A stretch of DNA of 64,000 bases from Flavobacterium circumlabens (GCF_004345565.1 NZ_SLWA01000007.1:186001-250000); one strand, 5' to 3'. Positions 32,678 through 41,335 are shown, numbered from the stretch's first letter. The notes: generated by a model not told the origin, from the letters alone. Numbers and translations are program-made.

Positions 32678-33112
32678 ATGAGAAACTACATAATCGCAAT
32701 CGTTTCAATTTCAACTTTATTATTTAATTCCTGTATGGCATCAAAAGAGACTAAAAGTGCAGCCGGCCTTTTTGATACAACCTGGGAACTGGAATACATT
32801 TCAGGACCAAGAATTGCCTTTGAAGGATTGTATCCGAATAAAAAACCACAAATTACTTTTGACCAGAAAGAGACAAAAGTTTTTGGAAACAATGGCTGTA
32901 ACGGATACAGCGCATCTTATACCTTAAACGGAACAGCATTGACTTTTGGAGAACCGGGCCCGACAACAATGATGTTTTGTGATGGAGGAGGAGAGCAGCA
33001 ATTTTTACTGCAAATAAAAAAAATCACAAGCTATGCTATTGATAAGGATGGAAAACTTAATTTACTTGTAGGTGATGTTCCCATGATGAGATTTAAAAAA
33101 GTTGCTAAATAA
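32678..33112 (+). CDS. META-domain (HslJ-like) lipoprotein
   Basis: A 144-residue lipoprotein. LLFNSC gives the lipid-anchored Cys19. The mature part is a META domain: TTWELEYISG, PQITFDQKETKVFGNNGCNGYSASY (FGNNGCNGYSASY core) and the METATRMMC-like segment TMMFCDG. META/HslJ proteins reside in the envelope and have been linked to heat or antibiotic stress, but have no defined activity. It follows sdhB by 83 bp and ends at a terminator at 33134. Confidence 0.88.
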   Translation: MRNYIIAIVSISTLLFNSCMASKETKSAAGLFDTTWELEYISGPRIAFEGLYPNKKPQITFDQKETKVFGNNGCNGYSASYTLNGTALTFGEPGPTTMMFCDGGGEQQFLLQIKKITSYAIDKDGKLNLLVGDVPMMRFKKVAK

Positions 33113-33133
33113 ATTTAAAGATTAGTTTACATA

Positions 33134-33173
33134 GAAAAAGGGAAAGTGATTTATTATCACTTCCCCTTTTTTA
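33134..33173. terminator. Bidirectional terminator
   Basis: GAAAAAGGGAAAGTGAT and ATCACTTCCCCTTTTTT pair around TTATT, with T-runs in both directions. It separates the convergent META-domain and unknown secreted genes. Confidence 0.85.
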
Positions 33174-33199
33174 ATAATCCCGATACGATTTAGCAAATT

Positions 33200-33796
33200 T
33201 TATTCTTTAAGCAGTAGAATGGTAGCTTTATATCCGGTACCCACATTCCATTGGCTGGAATAAATAACAGCGCCTTTATCATCATACACTTCAAATTGCG
33301 CGGTATTAGGCGAAGCAAATCCTTCATTTAGAGCCTCAAAATCTATTTTATTCATTCCTTCGACTAAAGTTATTTTGAATCCTTTAAATTCTCCATCCAA
33401 ACCAACTTCAGGTTCAATTACTTTATCATTTAAATACACTTTAATCTTATCGCCGTCTACAAAAGCAGCATCGCGATATCGAACGGTAGACGTAAATGAT
33501 TTCGTCCTGAAACCTCCTAAATACTGATTTCGTCTGTAAGCGATTTCATTCGTATTGGAATCCGGCTTATAAATAGTAGTATCCTTAAAAAGTTCTTTCG
33601 GATCGATCTTCAATGGATCCGGTTTTTCCACAACAGCCGGCGGATTGACTTTTGGGGAAATTTCTTTGGGAGGAATCACTTCTTTAACAGGCGATTCCTT
33701 AGCCGGAATCGACTTAAATTTAGTATTCAATTCATCCTGCGCCTGTCCTTGCAGTGAAACGCCAATCAATATAATTAAAAACAATATCCTTTTCAT
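33200..33796 (-). CDS. Secreted protein of unknown function
   Basis: A 198-residue exported protein with a signal peptide (1-19, ending LQGQAQ), then a Pro/Lys/Glu-rich linker (about 35-70; PPKEISPKVNPPAVVEKPD) and a C-terminal beta-rich domain (about 90-198). In the latter, DGDKIKVYLNDKVIEP and GMNKIDFEALNEG resemble a small immunoglobulin-like fold. The linker suggests spanning a periplasmic distance. No motif gives an activity. A single gene, convergent with the META lipoprotein. Confidence 0.75.
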   Translation of the reverse strand: MKRILFLIILIGVSLQGQAQDELNTKFKSIPAKESPVKEVIPPKEISPKVNPPAVVEKPDPLKIDPKELFKDTTIYKPDSNTNEIAYRRNQYLGGFRTKSFTSTVRYRDAAFVDGDKIKVYLNDKVIEPEVGLDGEFKGFKITLVEGMNKIDFEALNEGFASPNTAQFEVYDDKGAVIYSSQWNVGTGYKATILLLKE

Positions 33797-34025
33797 AATT
33801 CTCTAAATAATTAATAAATAAAAACAATCAGGTAGTATAGCGAAATGCCGTAATACCCAATTTATATAACATTTTATTATAGTATTTATTGCATCAGCAG
33901 ACTGCATTTTCAATTCAGGAAGTGTTTAAAAGAAGTTGTCTTTTGCTTTTTCAGAGGTGTAGTGTAAGTCATATTTTTGGATTTTAACTGCTCAAAATCG
34001 ATAATTTGACTATAAAATCTTCAGA

Positions 34026-34090
34026 TATCAATTGAAACCCTACAGTTATCAATCGGTTTTGGAAATTACTTTTATTGAGTTGTATTTTCG
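34026..34090 (+). promoter_or_regulatory. Promoter with TATCAAT direct repeat (LytTR-type site)
   Basis: TATCAAT occurs at 34026-34032 and 34047-34053, 21 bp apart. Five bases later comes TTG (34059-34061), then 21 bp, then TATTTTCG (34083-34090), close to TAnnTTTG. A 30-bp block around the repeats recurs at 35509-35538 with one mismatch, in front of the LytS/LytTR operon. Confidence 0.65.
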
Positions 34091-34203
34091 CAACAGTATT
34101 GCAGAGAAGTGAACGTACTGGCAAAAAATCGGATAACTGATACAGCTAATATAAGTTTAAATTTCTGATAAGCAAACCATTTTATTCAAATGAATAAAAG
34201 GTT

Positions 34204-34353
34204 AAAATGAAAGGTTGAAATTATGCCGGACTATTATAAAAATACGAATAAAAAGTTTGTGTTTTTGGAGAAATCAAAATCGTTTGGTATATGTCGAATG
34301 ATATTTTTTGTTGTGTTTTATTGATGACGGCATAATTTCAACTTCTTCATTTT
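34204..34353. repeat. Short inverted-repeat element (MITE-like)
   Basis: GTTGAAATTATGCCG (34214-34228) and CGGCATAATTTCAAC (34328-34342) are perfect 15-bp inverted repeats, and the match extends outward as AAAATGAA / TTCATTTT with a small gap. They enclose about 100 bp without a gene. It may be a miniature transposable element or a long RNA stem. No clear target duplication was seen. Confidence 0.55.
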
Positions 34354-34554
34354 TTATTGCATCAGGTTTTCTGCTTGTTTTTGATATTGGGGGGTATCAT
34401 TAACAGGCAGGTTCCTGATCAATTATTAGGCAGAATTAGTTCTTTTATTAGCTTGATACTGTACTACGGCATCCGAATGTTTGCCAGATCGCACAAATAT
34501 GAATTGAAATTCCCCAGATATTAATTGGTGTCCGGTGTTGTGAAAACTCATATT

Positions 34555-34562
34555 TACCTTTG
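34555..34562 (+). promoter_or_regulatory. -7 box of the receiver-like gene
   Basis: TACCTTTG is an exact TAnnTTTG match, 66 bp before the ATG at 34629. A TTG upstream (34538-34540) is only 14 bp away, shorter than usual. Confidence 0.5.
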
Positions 34563-34628
34563 TTAAAAAAATTTCTGCACACCGTTTTTTAGAGTTTTAA
34601 AGAAAATAAATAATATAAAAACTTCAAT

Positions 34629-34985
34629 ATGGATAATAAAGTATTGGTTTACGACAATCAGCATGGTTTTTCACGATTTTTAACCAAAATATTTGGAGAG
34701 GTATACGACTTTAAAATATTTAAAAAATTTGACAATAATTTCGATTTTGACAGTTTTGAAAACGAATATTTGCTGGCCTTTTTTGTGCTTTATTCGGAAA
34801 AGAATTTATTTGATTTTATGAAAATTTACAGAAAAGGAGTGCCATTGGTAGTTTGTAGTTTTAATGAAGAGTTGTTGCATCAATTTGAAAGTATCACGGA
34901 TATTAATGTAATAAATACATCAAAATGTAAACAGTCACTTGTAAATGAGTTCCAAATTTACCTCTACACGTATGTTGAGGTCTGA
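34629..34985 (+). CDS. Small receiver-like (pseudo-receiver) protein
   Basis: A 118-residue protein with the layout of a single receiver domain: strand 1 KVLVYDNQ, helix GFSRFLTKIFG, strand 3 LLAFFVLY, strand 4 VPLVVCSF, and a final helix. The usual phosphoacceptor Asp after strand 3 is not evident (FVLYSEKN occupies that place), only one acidic residue follows strand 1, and the late Lys lies in NTSKCKQ. It is probably a pseudo-receiver that binds a partner without phosphorylation. It lies between two TATCAAT-repeat promoters and upstream of a LytS/LytTR pair, so interaction with that system is possible. Family not recognised with certainty. Confidence 0.65.
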   Translation: MDNKVLVYDNQHGFSRFLTKIFGEVYDFKIFKKFDNNFDFDSFENEYLLAFFVLYSEKNLFDFMKIYRKGVPLVVCSFNEELLHQFESITDINVINTSKCKQSLVNEFQIYLYTYVEV

Positions 34986-35785
34986 TTGGTAATAATTTAA
35001 AAAATCAGGTAAACAATCAACAGTGATTTTAAAATAAAAAACAGGTCATGAGTATTTTTAGAGAACCATTGAACTTGCTTTTTCGTATAAAAAGAATAAA
35101 ATAGTAGTAACAATCACTTTCTTCAAAGTGACTTTGAAATGATAATTGATAGATAGCCATAGTTTTTAAAATAAAAGTATTGGGAGAAAAAAAATTGTTA
35201 TTACTAGTACCCGACCTTGCATTTTGATAGCAGCAATGGTCTCTTTAAGGAGGATTCTCTTTATGTAGTGATGTATAAGTAGGTTGTGGTATTCTTACGA
35301 AATCAGCATTGCATAAGAGACATCCTCTTTATTTTTTATAAATGATTTTATTTGCTAACGTTTTATTGTAACTCCATTGTGCTATTCATTATAGGAAATA
35401 AAAGAATCCTCATGAGAAACAGCGCAACTTTTGAATTACTCTATACTAAAAGAGTGATTAAAAGGCATAATTTAATTTTAAAACCGATCTATCAAAAAAA
35501 AATACAATTATCAATTGAATCCCTACAGTTATCAATCGCTTTGTATTAAATGTTTGTTTCGCCCTTTCTTTGTAAAAAAAGTTTTATGGAGAGAAAGCCT
35601 CTTGTTTATTCTTGCTTTCGCAAATACTAAAAACATAATTAGTGTAGGAACTTCGTAAAGGTTTGTATTGAAGATAAACCAAAGTTAAGTATAAGAATTG
35701 AAAATTCGGTTTTTTTGTCATATAAATTATTGTATATCAATGTTTTAATGTTGAAAAGTAATATGTTTAAGAGGTTTTCCAGTAC
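34986..35785. other. 800-bp intergenic region
   Basis: Contains the second TATCAAT-repeat promoter (35509-35572) and an imperfect inverted pair about 90 bp apart (AAGGAGGATTCTCTTTATG near 35248 and CATAAGAGACATCCTCTTTA near 35317). A short frame at 35048 (17 codons) and one at 35352 that runs through the operator are not credible genes. The kinase transcript has a leader of about 200 nt. Confidence 0.5.
35509..35572 (+). promoter_or_regulatory. Promoter with TATCAAT direct repeat before LytS/LytTR operon
   Basis: TATCAAT at 35509-35515 and 35530-35536, 21 bp apart, within CCCTACAGTTATCAATCG shared with the site at 34026. TTG (35541-35543), 21 bp, TTTCTTTG (35565-35572) gives the promoter. 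The operator touches the -33 element, as in class II activation. Autoregulation by the LytTR protein at 37531 is the simplest reading. Confidence 0.65.
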
Positions 35786-37543
35786 ATGCTAATATTTCCG
35801 AATATGATAAGAAATAAGGCTATCGTTTTTCTGTTTTTCATCCTACTCTTTTTACTGCCTAAAATGAGATACAGCCAATCTGATTTAAATTTTGAACCAG
35901 TTGATAGTGTTATTGAAGGGCATCAGACAGATCGGTATTCCTGGTGTAAAGACCAGCTTGAGCTGCTCAAAAAGAGATACAGGGGATTTCCAAAGACGGG
36001 GCAGGTTGTTTACGCAAAATCGGCAGAATTTATGGCATCCAGGAGATTTGATGCTCAGGCTGAGGCAGAGATGAACGAGGCGATTCGTATGTGTAAAGGT
36101 GAGCAGTGTTATCCCGAGAAAGGCATTGTTAATATGATCAATGCGGAATACTATTTTAAGCATGATAAAATTGTAATGGCGCTGGAAATAATTCTTCAAA
36201 ACAATCTGGAACTCGAAAAATGGTCCCCTTCTTCAAAAGTTTTATCAGACAGCTATCTTCAGACGGCAAAATATTATAACAATTTAGATTTTTACGAAAA
36301 AGCAAAAGACTATCTGAAGAAAACAATTCAACATTCCGGAAAAATTAAATACAATGTCAATTTATCAAAAGTTTACAATCAACTTGGACGAATATTGCGA
36401 CGGCAGAAAAAGTCACAGGAGGCTCTGAAATATTTTAAGAAATCAATTAAAAATGACGATCTGCATAAAAAATTTAGTTTACATGCTGCCACTTACAGCA
36501 ATATTGCGGCTGTATTTATTGATTTAAAAAATTATGACAGTGCCTATTTTTATTTAAAGAAAGCGAAAAAATATGCCGCAAAGGGCTATGTTTTAAATAC
36601 CGATTTGTTGGGGCTCAAAGCGACCATAAATAAAAGGATGGCACTTGTTTTTATTAGAAAAAATGCAACTGACAGTGCGCTGTATTATCGAAAACTAGAA
36701 TTAAAGGAATTAAAGAGTGTTCAGTTTTTAGAAAAAAAAGATTTGGTCGATAAAACGACGCAGCAGGCTAAGATTAAATTTCAGGGCGAGGCGATCCGGC
36801 TTCTCAGGGATAAGAACCAATTAGAAAAGGAATTGTTTCAGAGTGAGCGAATCATTGTATTTGTAATACTGTTATTGATCGCACTTATTTTATATGGGTA
36901 CTACCGTAAAAATATTTTGAGACAGGAGCAGGCCGCTTTACAATTAGAGCAGAAAGTACTGAGATCACAGATGAACCCACATTTTATATTTAACGCGCTT
37001 GTGGCCATTCAGAATTCAATGATGGACAACAATATTTTAGAATCAGCTTCTCATGTGGCAAAATTCGCAAAACTGATCCGGCAGAATTTTGATTTTACGC
37101 AAAAAGAATATGTCACTTTAGAAGAAGATCTGGATGCGCTTCAAAATTATATATCCGTTCAGAAAATGCGATTTCAGCAAAAATTTGACTGTTTTATAGC
37201 GTATGGAGACGTTGAAATCGAGAGCATATTAATTCCGCCTTTATTATTACAGCCTTTTGTAGAAAATGCGATTGAAAGCGGATTTAAAGGAATTAACAAA
37301 TTTGGGATTCTGAAAATAGAAATATTTACTGTTTCAAAGAAAAAAATAGGTTTTCGCATTACAGACAACGGGGTGGGTTTTAAGGTGGTTAAAGATGATA
37401 AATTACATTCCACGGAGATTTTTAAAGCACGGCTTTCCCTACATAATACCAACGACCTGAATAGTTTCACAATAGTATCAAGACCGGATTTTGAAGGAAC
37501 TAAAATAGAATTTAAATACACCGTAAAAAAATGTATAAAGTAG
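35786..37543 (+). CDS. TPR-containing LytS-family histidine kinase
   Basis: A 585-residue sensor kinase. A signal/anchor segment at about 10-30 leads to a periplasmic region with several tetratricopeptide repeats (about 100-300; for example YYNNLDFYEKAKDYLKKTI), then a coiled coil, one membrane helix (about 353-372, IIVFVILLLIALILYGYY) and the cytoplasmic kinase: NPHFIFN (His about 399), N box LLLQPFVENAIESG and G box ITDNGVGF. TPRs suggest sensing via protein contacts. An ATG at 35804 (MIRNKAIVFL) is an equally good start. It overlaps the regulator gene by 13 bp. Confidence 0.9.
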   Translation: MLIFPNMIRNKAIVFLFFILLFLLPKMRYSQSDLNFEPVDSVIEGHQTDRYSWCKDQLELLKKRYRGFPKTGQVVYAKSAEFMASRRFDAQAEAEMNEAIRMCKGEQCYPEKGIVNMINAEYYFKHDKIVMALEIILQNNLELEKWSPSSKVLSDSYLQTAKYYNNLDFYEKAKDYLKKTIQHSGKIKYNVNLSKVYNQLGRILRRQKKSQEALKYFKKSIKNDDLHKKFSLHAATYSNIAAVFIDLKNYDSAYFYLKKAKKYAAKGYVLNTDLLGLKATINKRMALVFIRKNATDSALYYRKLELKELKSVQFLEKKDLVDKTTQQAKIKFQGEAIRLLRDKNQLEKELFQSERIIVFVILLLIALILYGYYRKNILRQEQAALQLEQKVLRSQMNPHFIFNALVAIQNSMMDNNILESASHVAKFAKLIRQNFDFTQKEYVTLEEDLDALQNYISVQKMRFQQKFDCFIAYGDVEIESILIPPLLLQPFVENAIESGFKGINKFGILKIEIFTVSKKKIGFRITDNGVGFKVVKDDKLHSTEIFKARLSLHNTNDLNSFTIVSRPDFEGTKIEFKYTVKKCIK

Positions 37544-38232
37544 CCATAATAGAAGATGAAACTGCGGCAGCTGCAGCTTTGGAAAAGATGATTTCTATTT
37601 TAGAACCGGATTTTAAAATCTGTGCTAAAATTCCAAGTGTCTTTGAAAGTCTGATCTTTTTTAGAGAGACTAACGTCGACCTTGTTTTTATGGATATTCA
37701 GCTGTCAGACGGGGATTGCTTTGAATTATTGGCGAAAATTCCGCATCTCAATTTTTCAATTATTTTCATTACCGCTTATGACACTCATGCGATAAAGGCC
37801 TTTAAATTTAATGCTATTGATTATATTTTAAAACCTATTGATCCTGAGGAACTCGCAAAAGCAATAGTCAGGGCAAAAGAAAAGTTAAGCAGCCGTGTTC
37901 TGATCGAATATTTTTTAACGAACAGGAGCAATGATAAGCCCCGTTTGGCCCTTAGTGTTTTAAATGAAACTCTGTATGTCAATATTGAAGATATTATCAG
38001 ACTCGAGGCAGATAGTGCTTATACCATATTTATTTTGAAAGATAAGTCTTTTACAGTATCTAGAAACATTAAATATTATGAAGACTTATTGGAGGGGTAT
38101 AACTTTATAAGGATACATTATTCGCACCTGGTCGCTAAAAATGAAATCGCATCAAGGAAAGTAGCTACCCTGAAAATGAGCAACGGAGATGTAATTCCTA
38201 TGTCGGTAAGGAAAAGATTTTTACTGAAGTAA
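37531..38232 (+). CDS. LytTR-family response regulator
   Basis: A 233-residue response regulator, partner of the overlapping TPR kinase. The receiver has Glu8/Asp9, phosphoacceptor Asp55 (FMDIQLSDGD), Thr81 and Lys101 (LKPIDP). The LytTR domain (about 130-233) ends with the usual IRIHYSHLVAKNEI and PMSVRKRF segments. It should bind paired repeats; the TATCAAT repeats at 34026 and 35509 are the best candidates, implying autoregulation and control of the region before the pseudo-receiver. Confidence 0.9.
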   Translation: MYKVAIIEDETAAAAALEKMISILEPDFKICAKIPSVFESLIFFRETNVDLVFMDIQLSDGDCFELLAKIPHLNFSIIFITAYDTHAIKAFKFNAIDYILKPIDPEELAKAIVRAKEKLSSRVLIEYFLTNRSNDKPRLALSVLNETLYVNIEDIIRLEADSAYTIFILKDKSFTVSRNIKYYEDLLEGYNFIRIHYSHLVAKNEIASRKVATLKMSNGDVIPMSVRKRFLLK

Positions 38233-38344
38233 CAGAGCGGCTGCAATTTTAATTTTTTGATTATCGCGAACAAAAAACAAATATAACCTGAGGGAATGTT
38301 GTTGTATAATTTCATTATATTTTTGTAAAAATTTATTACAGCAT

Positions 38345-39193
38345 ATGAAACGTTTTAATAGTTATTATTCTTTAAATGTGTTTCGACTGGAACTCGACCG
38401 ATGGGAATTTCCGGTTCATAAACATAACTTTTATGAGTTTATTTTTATTGAAAAAGGAAGCGGGCAACACTTTCTGAATGAGGGATCTTTTACTTACAAG
38501 GAAGGGGATGTTTTTTTATTAAGACCGGAAGATTTCCATTATTTCAAGCTGGAAGAGCAAACGCATTTTATATTTATAAAGTTCACAGAACAACTTTTTA
38601 TAGAAAAATTAGAAGGCGGAAAAACGGCAAAATGGATGGAGGTGATCAAAACGCTGCTGCAAAATGCATCTTCTGTGAACGGTAGTTTAGTAGAGGACGT
38701 TCAGGATAAAAAACACCTTAGTTATTTATTGCAGATTTTAGTAGTTGAATTTACAAAAACCTGCACCTACAGCCGCGAACTGGTGATTGAACTTTTTGGT
38801 GCCATAATGATGATGCTCGCCAGAAGCCATTCGACAACTGCATATGGCGAAAAATGTCCGGGTAATACCGAGCTGGACAGACTGAATCAGATATTAGGTT
38901 ATCTGCGATTGTATGCGTTGGATGCAGAAAAAATGCGTGTCGAAAATATTGCAAAGCATTTTATAATGTCGCCGAATTATATCAGTATTTATGTAAAGAA
39001 GCACAGCGGTGTTTCGATTCAGCAGCACATTATACAAACGAAGCTGAGATCAGCAGATCAATTGCTGAAGAACAGCCGCCTGAACATTAATGAAATAGCC
39101 GCTAAACTAGGTTTTACAGATGCGAGTCATTTCAATAAGCTGTATAAAAAGTACAGAGGAGTAAGTCCGGGTATGGCTTATCAGTCCAGTTAA
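38345..39193 (+). CDS. AraC-family transcriptional regulator
   Basis: A 282-residue regulator. The N-terminal cupin-like domain (about 10-100) shows FPVHKHNFYEFIFIEKGSG (PVHKHNFYEF core) and YKEGDVFLLRPEDFH, typical sugar- or ligand-sensing AraC_binding features. The C-terminal pair of HTH motifs (about 185-280) includes VENIAKHFIMSPNYISIYVK (IAKHFIMSPNYIS core) and INEIAAKLGFTDASHFNKLYKKY (LGFTDASHFNKLYKKY core). Directly downstream lie a deacetylase, a membrane protein and a monooxygenase, with a 21-bp direct repeat in the spacer, so it probably activates that operon. Confidence 0.92.
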   Translation: MKRFNSYYSLNVFRLELDRWEFPVHKHNFYEFIFIEKGSGQHFLNEGSFTYKEGDVFLLRPEDFHYFKLEEQTHFIFIKFTEQLFIEKLEGGKTAKWMEVIKTLLQNASSVNGSLVEDVQDKKHLSYLLQILVVEFTKTCTYSRELVIELFGAIMMMLARSHSTTAYGEKCPGNTELDRLNQILGYLRLYALDAEKMRVENIAKHFIMSPNYISIYVKKHSGVSIQQHIIQTKLRSADQLLKNSRLNINEIAAKLGFTDASHFNKLYKKYRGVSPGMAYQSS

Positions 39194-39271
39194 GAATCCC
39201 GGAATAAAAGTGGCTGACATGAAGTTTATTTTTGAAGCTTTTATTTTAATATTTCCGGATTAATGAAAATT

Positions 39272-39332
39272 GATTTATACAAAATAACAATCGATTTGTA
39301 CCTGAATAGTTGACCTCGTAATTCTAATTTTG
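39272..39332 (+). promoter_or_regulatory. Candidate AraC operator and promoter
   Basis: GATTTATAC (39272-39280) and GATTTGTAC (39293-39301) are direct repeats 21 bp apart, the spacing of AraC-type half-sites. TAATTTTG (39325-39332) is an exact TAnnTTTG -7 box. The second half-site covers the -33 region, which lacks TTG at the proper distance, so the promoter should need an activator. Confidence 0.6.
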
Positions 39333-39355
39333 TCTTACAAATAAAAAAAAAAGAA

Positions 39356-40306
39356 ATGAAAAAATATGTATCTGTCAGAGGTTTGTTGGCAATGGTTTTG
39401 TTGTTAGCCTCTTTTAAAGGAATCAGCCAGACGAAAGAAAAGGCTAAAAGTTATTGGCCGAATGGTGCCCGGTTAGTAATTTCAGTATCGATGCAATTTG
39501 AAACAGGAGGACAGCCGGAAGGCGCAGAAAGCCCTTTTTCAGGAAACCCATTACCCAAAGGACAGCCCGATTTAGCCGCAGACAGCTGGTTCCGGTACGG
39601 AGGAAAAGAAGGCATCTATCGTATGCTTGATTTATGGAAAAAATACGATATCAAAGTAACTTCTCATGTGGTGGGACAAGCAGCGGTAAAATATCCGGAA
39701 GTAGCAAAAGCAATTGCCGATCAGGGTCATGAGATCGCAGCACACGGTATGACATGGGACAACCAATGGAATAAAAGTTATGCGGATGAATTGTCATTTG
39801 TAAAAAAGGGAATCGATACTGTGGAAGCCATTACAGGAAAAAGGGGAGTAGGATATAATAGTAATTGGTTGAGAAGAGGTCCCAATACCTTAAAAGTACT
39901 TCAGGAACTTGGTTTTTTATACCATATAGATGATCTCAGCCATGATGAACCCTTTATCACCCTGGTAAATGGAAAAAGATTTGTTGTCATTCCGTATACA
40001 TTGCGTAACAACGATATCGTAAATATTGAAGGGAAACACTGGAGTCCGGATCAATTTTTAAATCAGTTAAAATTAGAGTTTGATCAGCTTTATAAAGAAG
40101 GTGCCACGAAACGAAGAATGATGTCTGTTAGTTTTCATGATCGTATTGGAGGGTCTCCGGCTGTTGTAAATGTCATGGAACAGTTTATAAAATATACCAA
40201 AACAAAGCCCGGTGTAGTTTACATGCGAAAAGATGATATTGCCAGACTGGTGCAGAATGACCCGAATACCCCAATCGATAATTCGGAGGAGCAATACAAT
40301 AAATAA
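39356..40306 (+). CDS. Secreted polysaccharide-deacetylase-family protein
   Basis: A 316-residue exported protein with a signal peptide (about 1-24, ending KGISQ). The deacetylase (NodB/CE4-like) fold is marked by ARLVISVSMQFETGG, HVVGQAAVKYPE and GHEIAAHGMTWDN, where two His are metal ligands. The usual first-strand Asp is replaced by the FETGG segment, as in PuuE/allantoinase-like members, so the substrate may be an amide other than a polysaccharide. First gene of a three-gene unit with a small membrane protein and an ABM monooxygenase, behind an AraC regulator. Confidence 0.82.
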   Translation: MKKYVSVRGLLAMVLLLASFKGISQTKEKAKSYWPNGARLVISVSMQFETGGQPEGAESPFSGNPLPKGQPDLAADSWFRYGGKEGIYRMLDLWKKYDIKVTSHVVGQAAVKYPEVAKAIADQGHEIAAHGMTWDNQWNKSYADELSFVKKGIDTVEAITGKRGVGYNSNWLRRGPNTLKVLQELGFLYHIDDLSHDEPFITLVNGKRFVVIPYTLRNNDIVNIEGKHWSPDQFLNQLKLEFDQLYKEGATKRRMMSVSFHDRIGGSPAVVNVMEQFIKYTKTKPGVVYMRKDDIARLVQNDPNTPIDNSEEQYNK

Positions 40307-40342
40307 TTTGATACGGAACTTTTAATTTTAAAAACAGAACCC

Positions 40343-40690
40343 ATGTTTAAAATCTTTAAGATAACAAGTATACTAGCTGTTATCAGCTCAGTGATCATCG
40401 GTATTGTTTTTATTGTTGATTTATTAATGGCCGGTTACGAAATTAGATTTCTACTGATCAATTTATTTTTTACAGGAATTGCATCGTTGTTAGTTTGGTT
40501 TTGGATTACGCTTAACCAAAAGATTGCCACTGTTTATGTACTAAACCAGGAACAGCATATTGGCTTAAAATACTGGCCTTCCATTTTCAGCTGCCTGATT
40601 TTACTGGCAATTGTTTACATCATAATCAGTCTCATTTGCTGTTATGCTTTGTTGGAAAGATTGGCAGGCGGAACAGCACTTTTAGGATAG
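40343..40690 (+). CDS. Small membrane protein of unknown function
   Basis: A 115-residue protein with three predicted membrane helices (about 6-28, 33-55 and 80-103). There are no conserved catalytic residues and I do not recognise the family. It lies 36 bp after the deacetylase and 18 bp before the monooxygenase on the same strand, so it is part of the AraC-linked operon. Confidence 0.7.
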   Translation: MFKIFKITSILAVISSVIIGIVFIVDLLMAGYEIRFLLINLFFTGIASLLVWFWITLNQKIATVYVLNQEQHIGLKYWPSIFSCLILLAIVYIIISLICCYALLERLAGGTALLG

Positions 40691-40708
40691 AAAATAAAAT
40701 TAATAATC

Positions 40709-41008
40709 ATGAAAAATACATTTAGGGCCATAGCCCATTTAAAAGCAAACAACGGTAAAAATCAAGCATTAAAAGAGGCATTGCTTGCCTTAATAGAACC
40801 TACCAGAAATGAACCGGGATGTCTGGAGTACATACTTTATGAAGACCACGCTACAGAAGGAATTTTTTACATGAGTGAAGAATTTGAAAATGAAGCAGCA
40901 TTTGATGCACACATCCAATCGGATCATTTTCAGAATTTTGCAAAAATGACTGATGAACTTTTAGCAGATCCCGTAAATGTTGTTCGTATTAATCGGGTTT
41001 CTAATTGA
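40709..41008 (+). CDS. Antibiotic biosynthesis monooxygenase (ABM/YgiN-like)
   Basis: A 99-residue single ABM domain. FRAIAHLKANNGKNQALKEAL, EPGCLEYILYEDH (PGCLEYILYED core) and FYMSEEFENEAAFDAHIQSDHF (EEFENEAAFDAHIQSDHF core) are family landmarks. Members form dimers and include quinol monooxygenases that act without cofactors and haem- or aldehyde-handling enzymes. The substrate here is unknown. Last gene of the operon; a strong terminator follows at 41066. Confidence 0.88.
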   Translation: MKNTFRAIAHLKANNGKNQALKEALLALIEPTRNEPGCLEYILYEDHATEGIFYMSEEFENEAAFDAHIQSDHFQNFAKMTDELLADPVNVVRINRVSN

Positions 41009-41065
41009 TATCAAACGTAGTAATTGAACTCAGGTGAATGCCTTCGACAAAGCCTATTTCGTTTT

Positions 41066-41110
41066 AGTTGATTAAGCCATAAAAAAATAGGGCTTAATCA
41101 ACTTTTTTTA
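41066..41110 (+). terminator. Terminator after the ABM gene
   Basis: AGTTGATTAAGCC (41066-41078) pairs with GGGCTTAATCAACT, followed by TTTTTT on the plus strand. Confidence 0.9.
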
Positions 41111-41335
41111 TACCTTTGTGAGTTATTACTCTCCCGGTAACTCTGCAAAAATGCTTTCGGCTTTTATATCAACATTAAATTTTGTAAATAAAAATTAGCT
41201 GTTAAAATTTTAAAGTAGGAATAATAAGGTTCTTCATAAAAGCGCTATTATGAATTCTGAAAATGTTAAGAAAAACGGCATGGGCAATTTTACATCTGCA
41301 GACTTCTGCAAGAAAAAAAATAACATTCGTTAGCA

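Larger units (their letters stand above)
33797..34628. other. 832-bp intergenic region
   Basis: Holds the minus-strand promoter of the secreted protein, a TATCAAT direct-repeat promoter (34026-34090), a 150-bp inverted-repeat element (34204-34353) and the -7 box of the receiver-like gene (34555-34562). No gene longer than about 25 codons is credible. The transcript from 34090 would run more than 500 nt before the next gene, so it could be a non-coding RNA or long leader. Confidence 0.5.

Noticed and set aside
35352..35549. A 65-codon plus-strand frame
   Set aside because: It runs through the TATCAAT operator and part of the promoter of the kinase gene, so it is unlikely to be coding.
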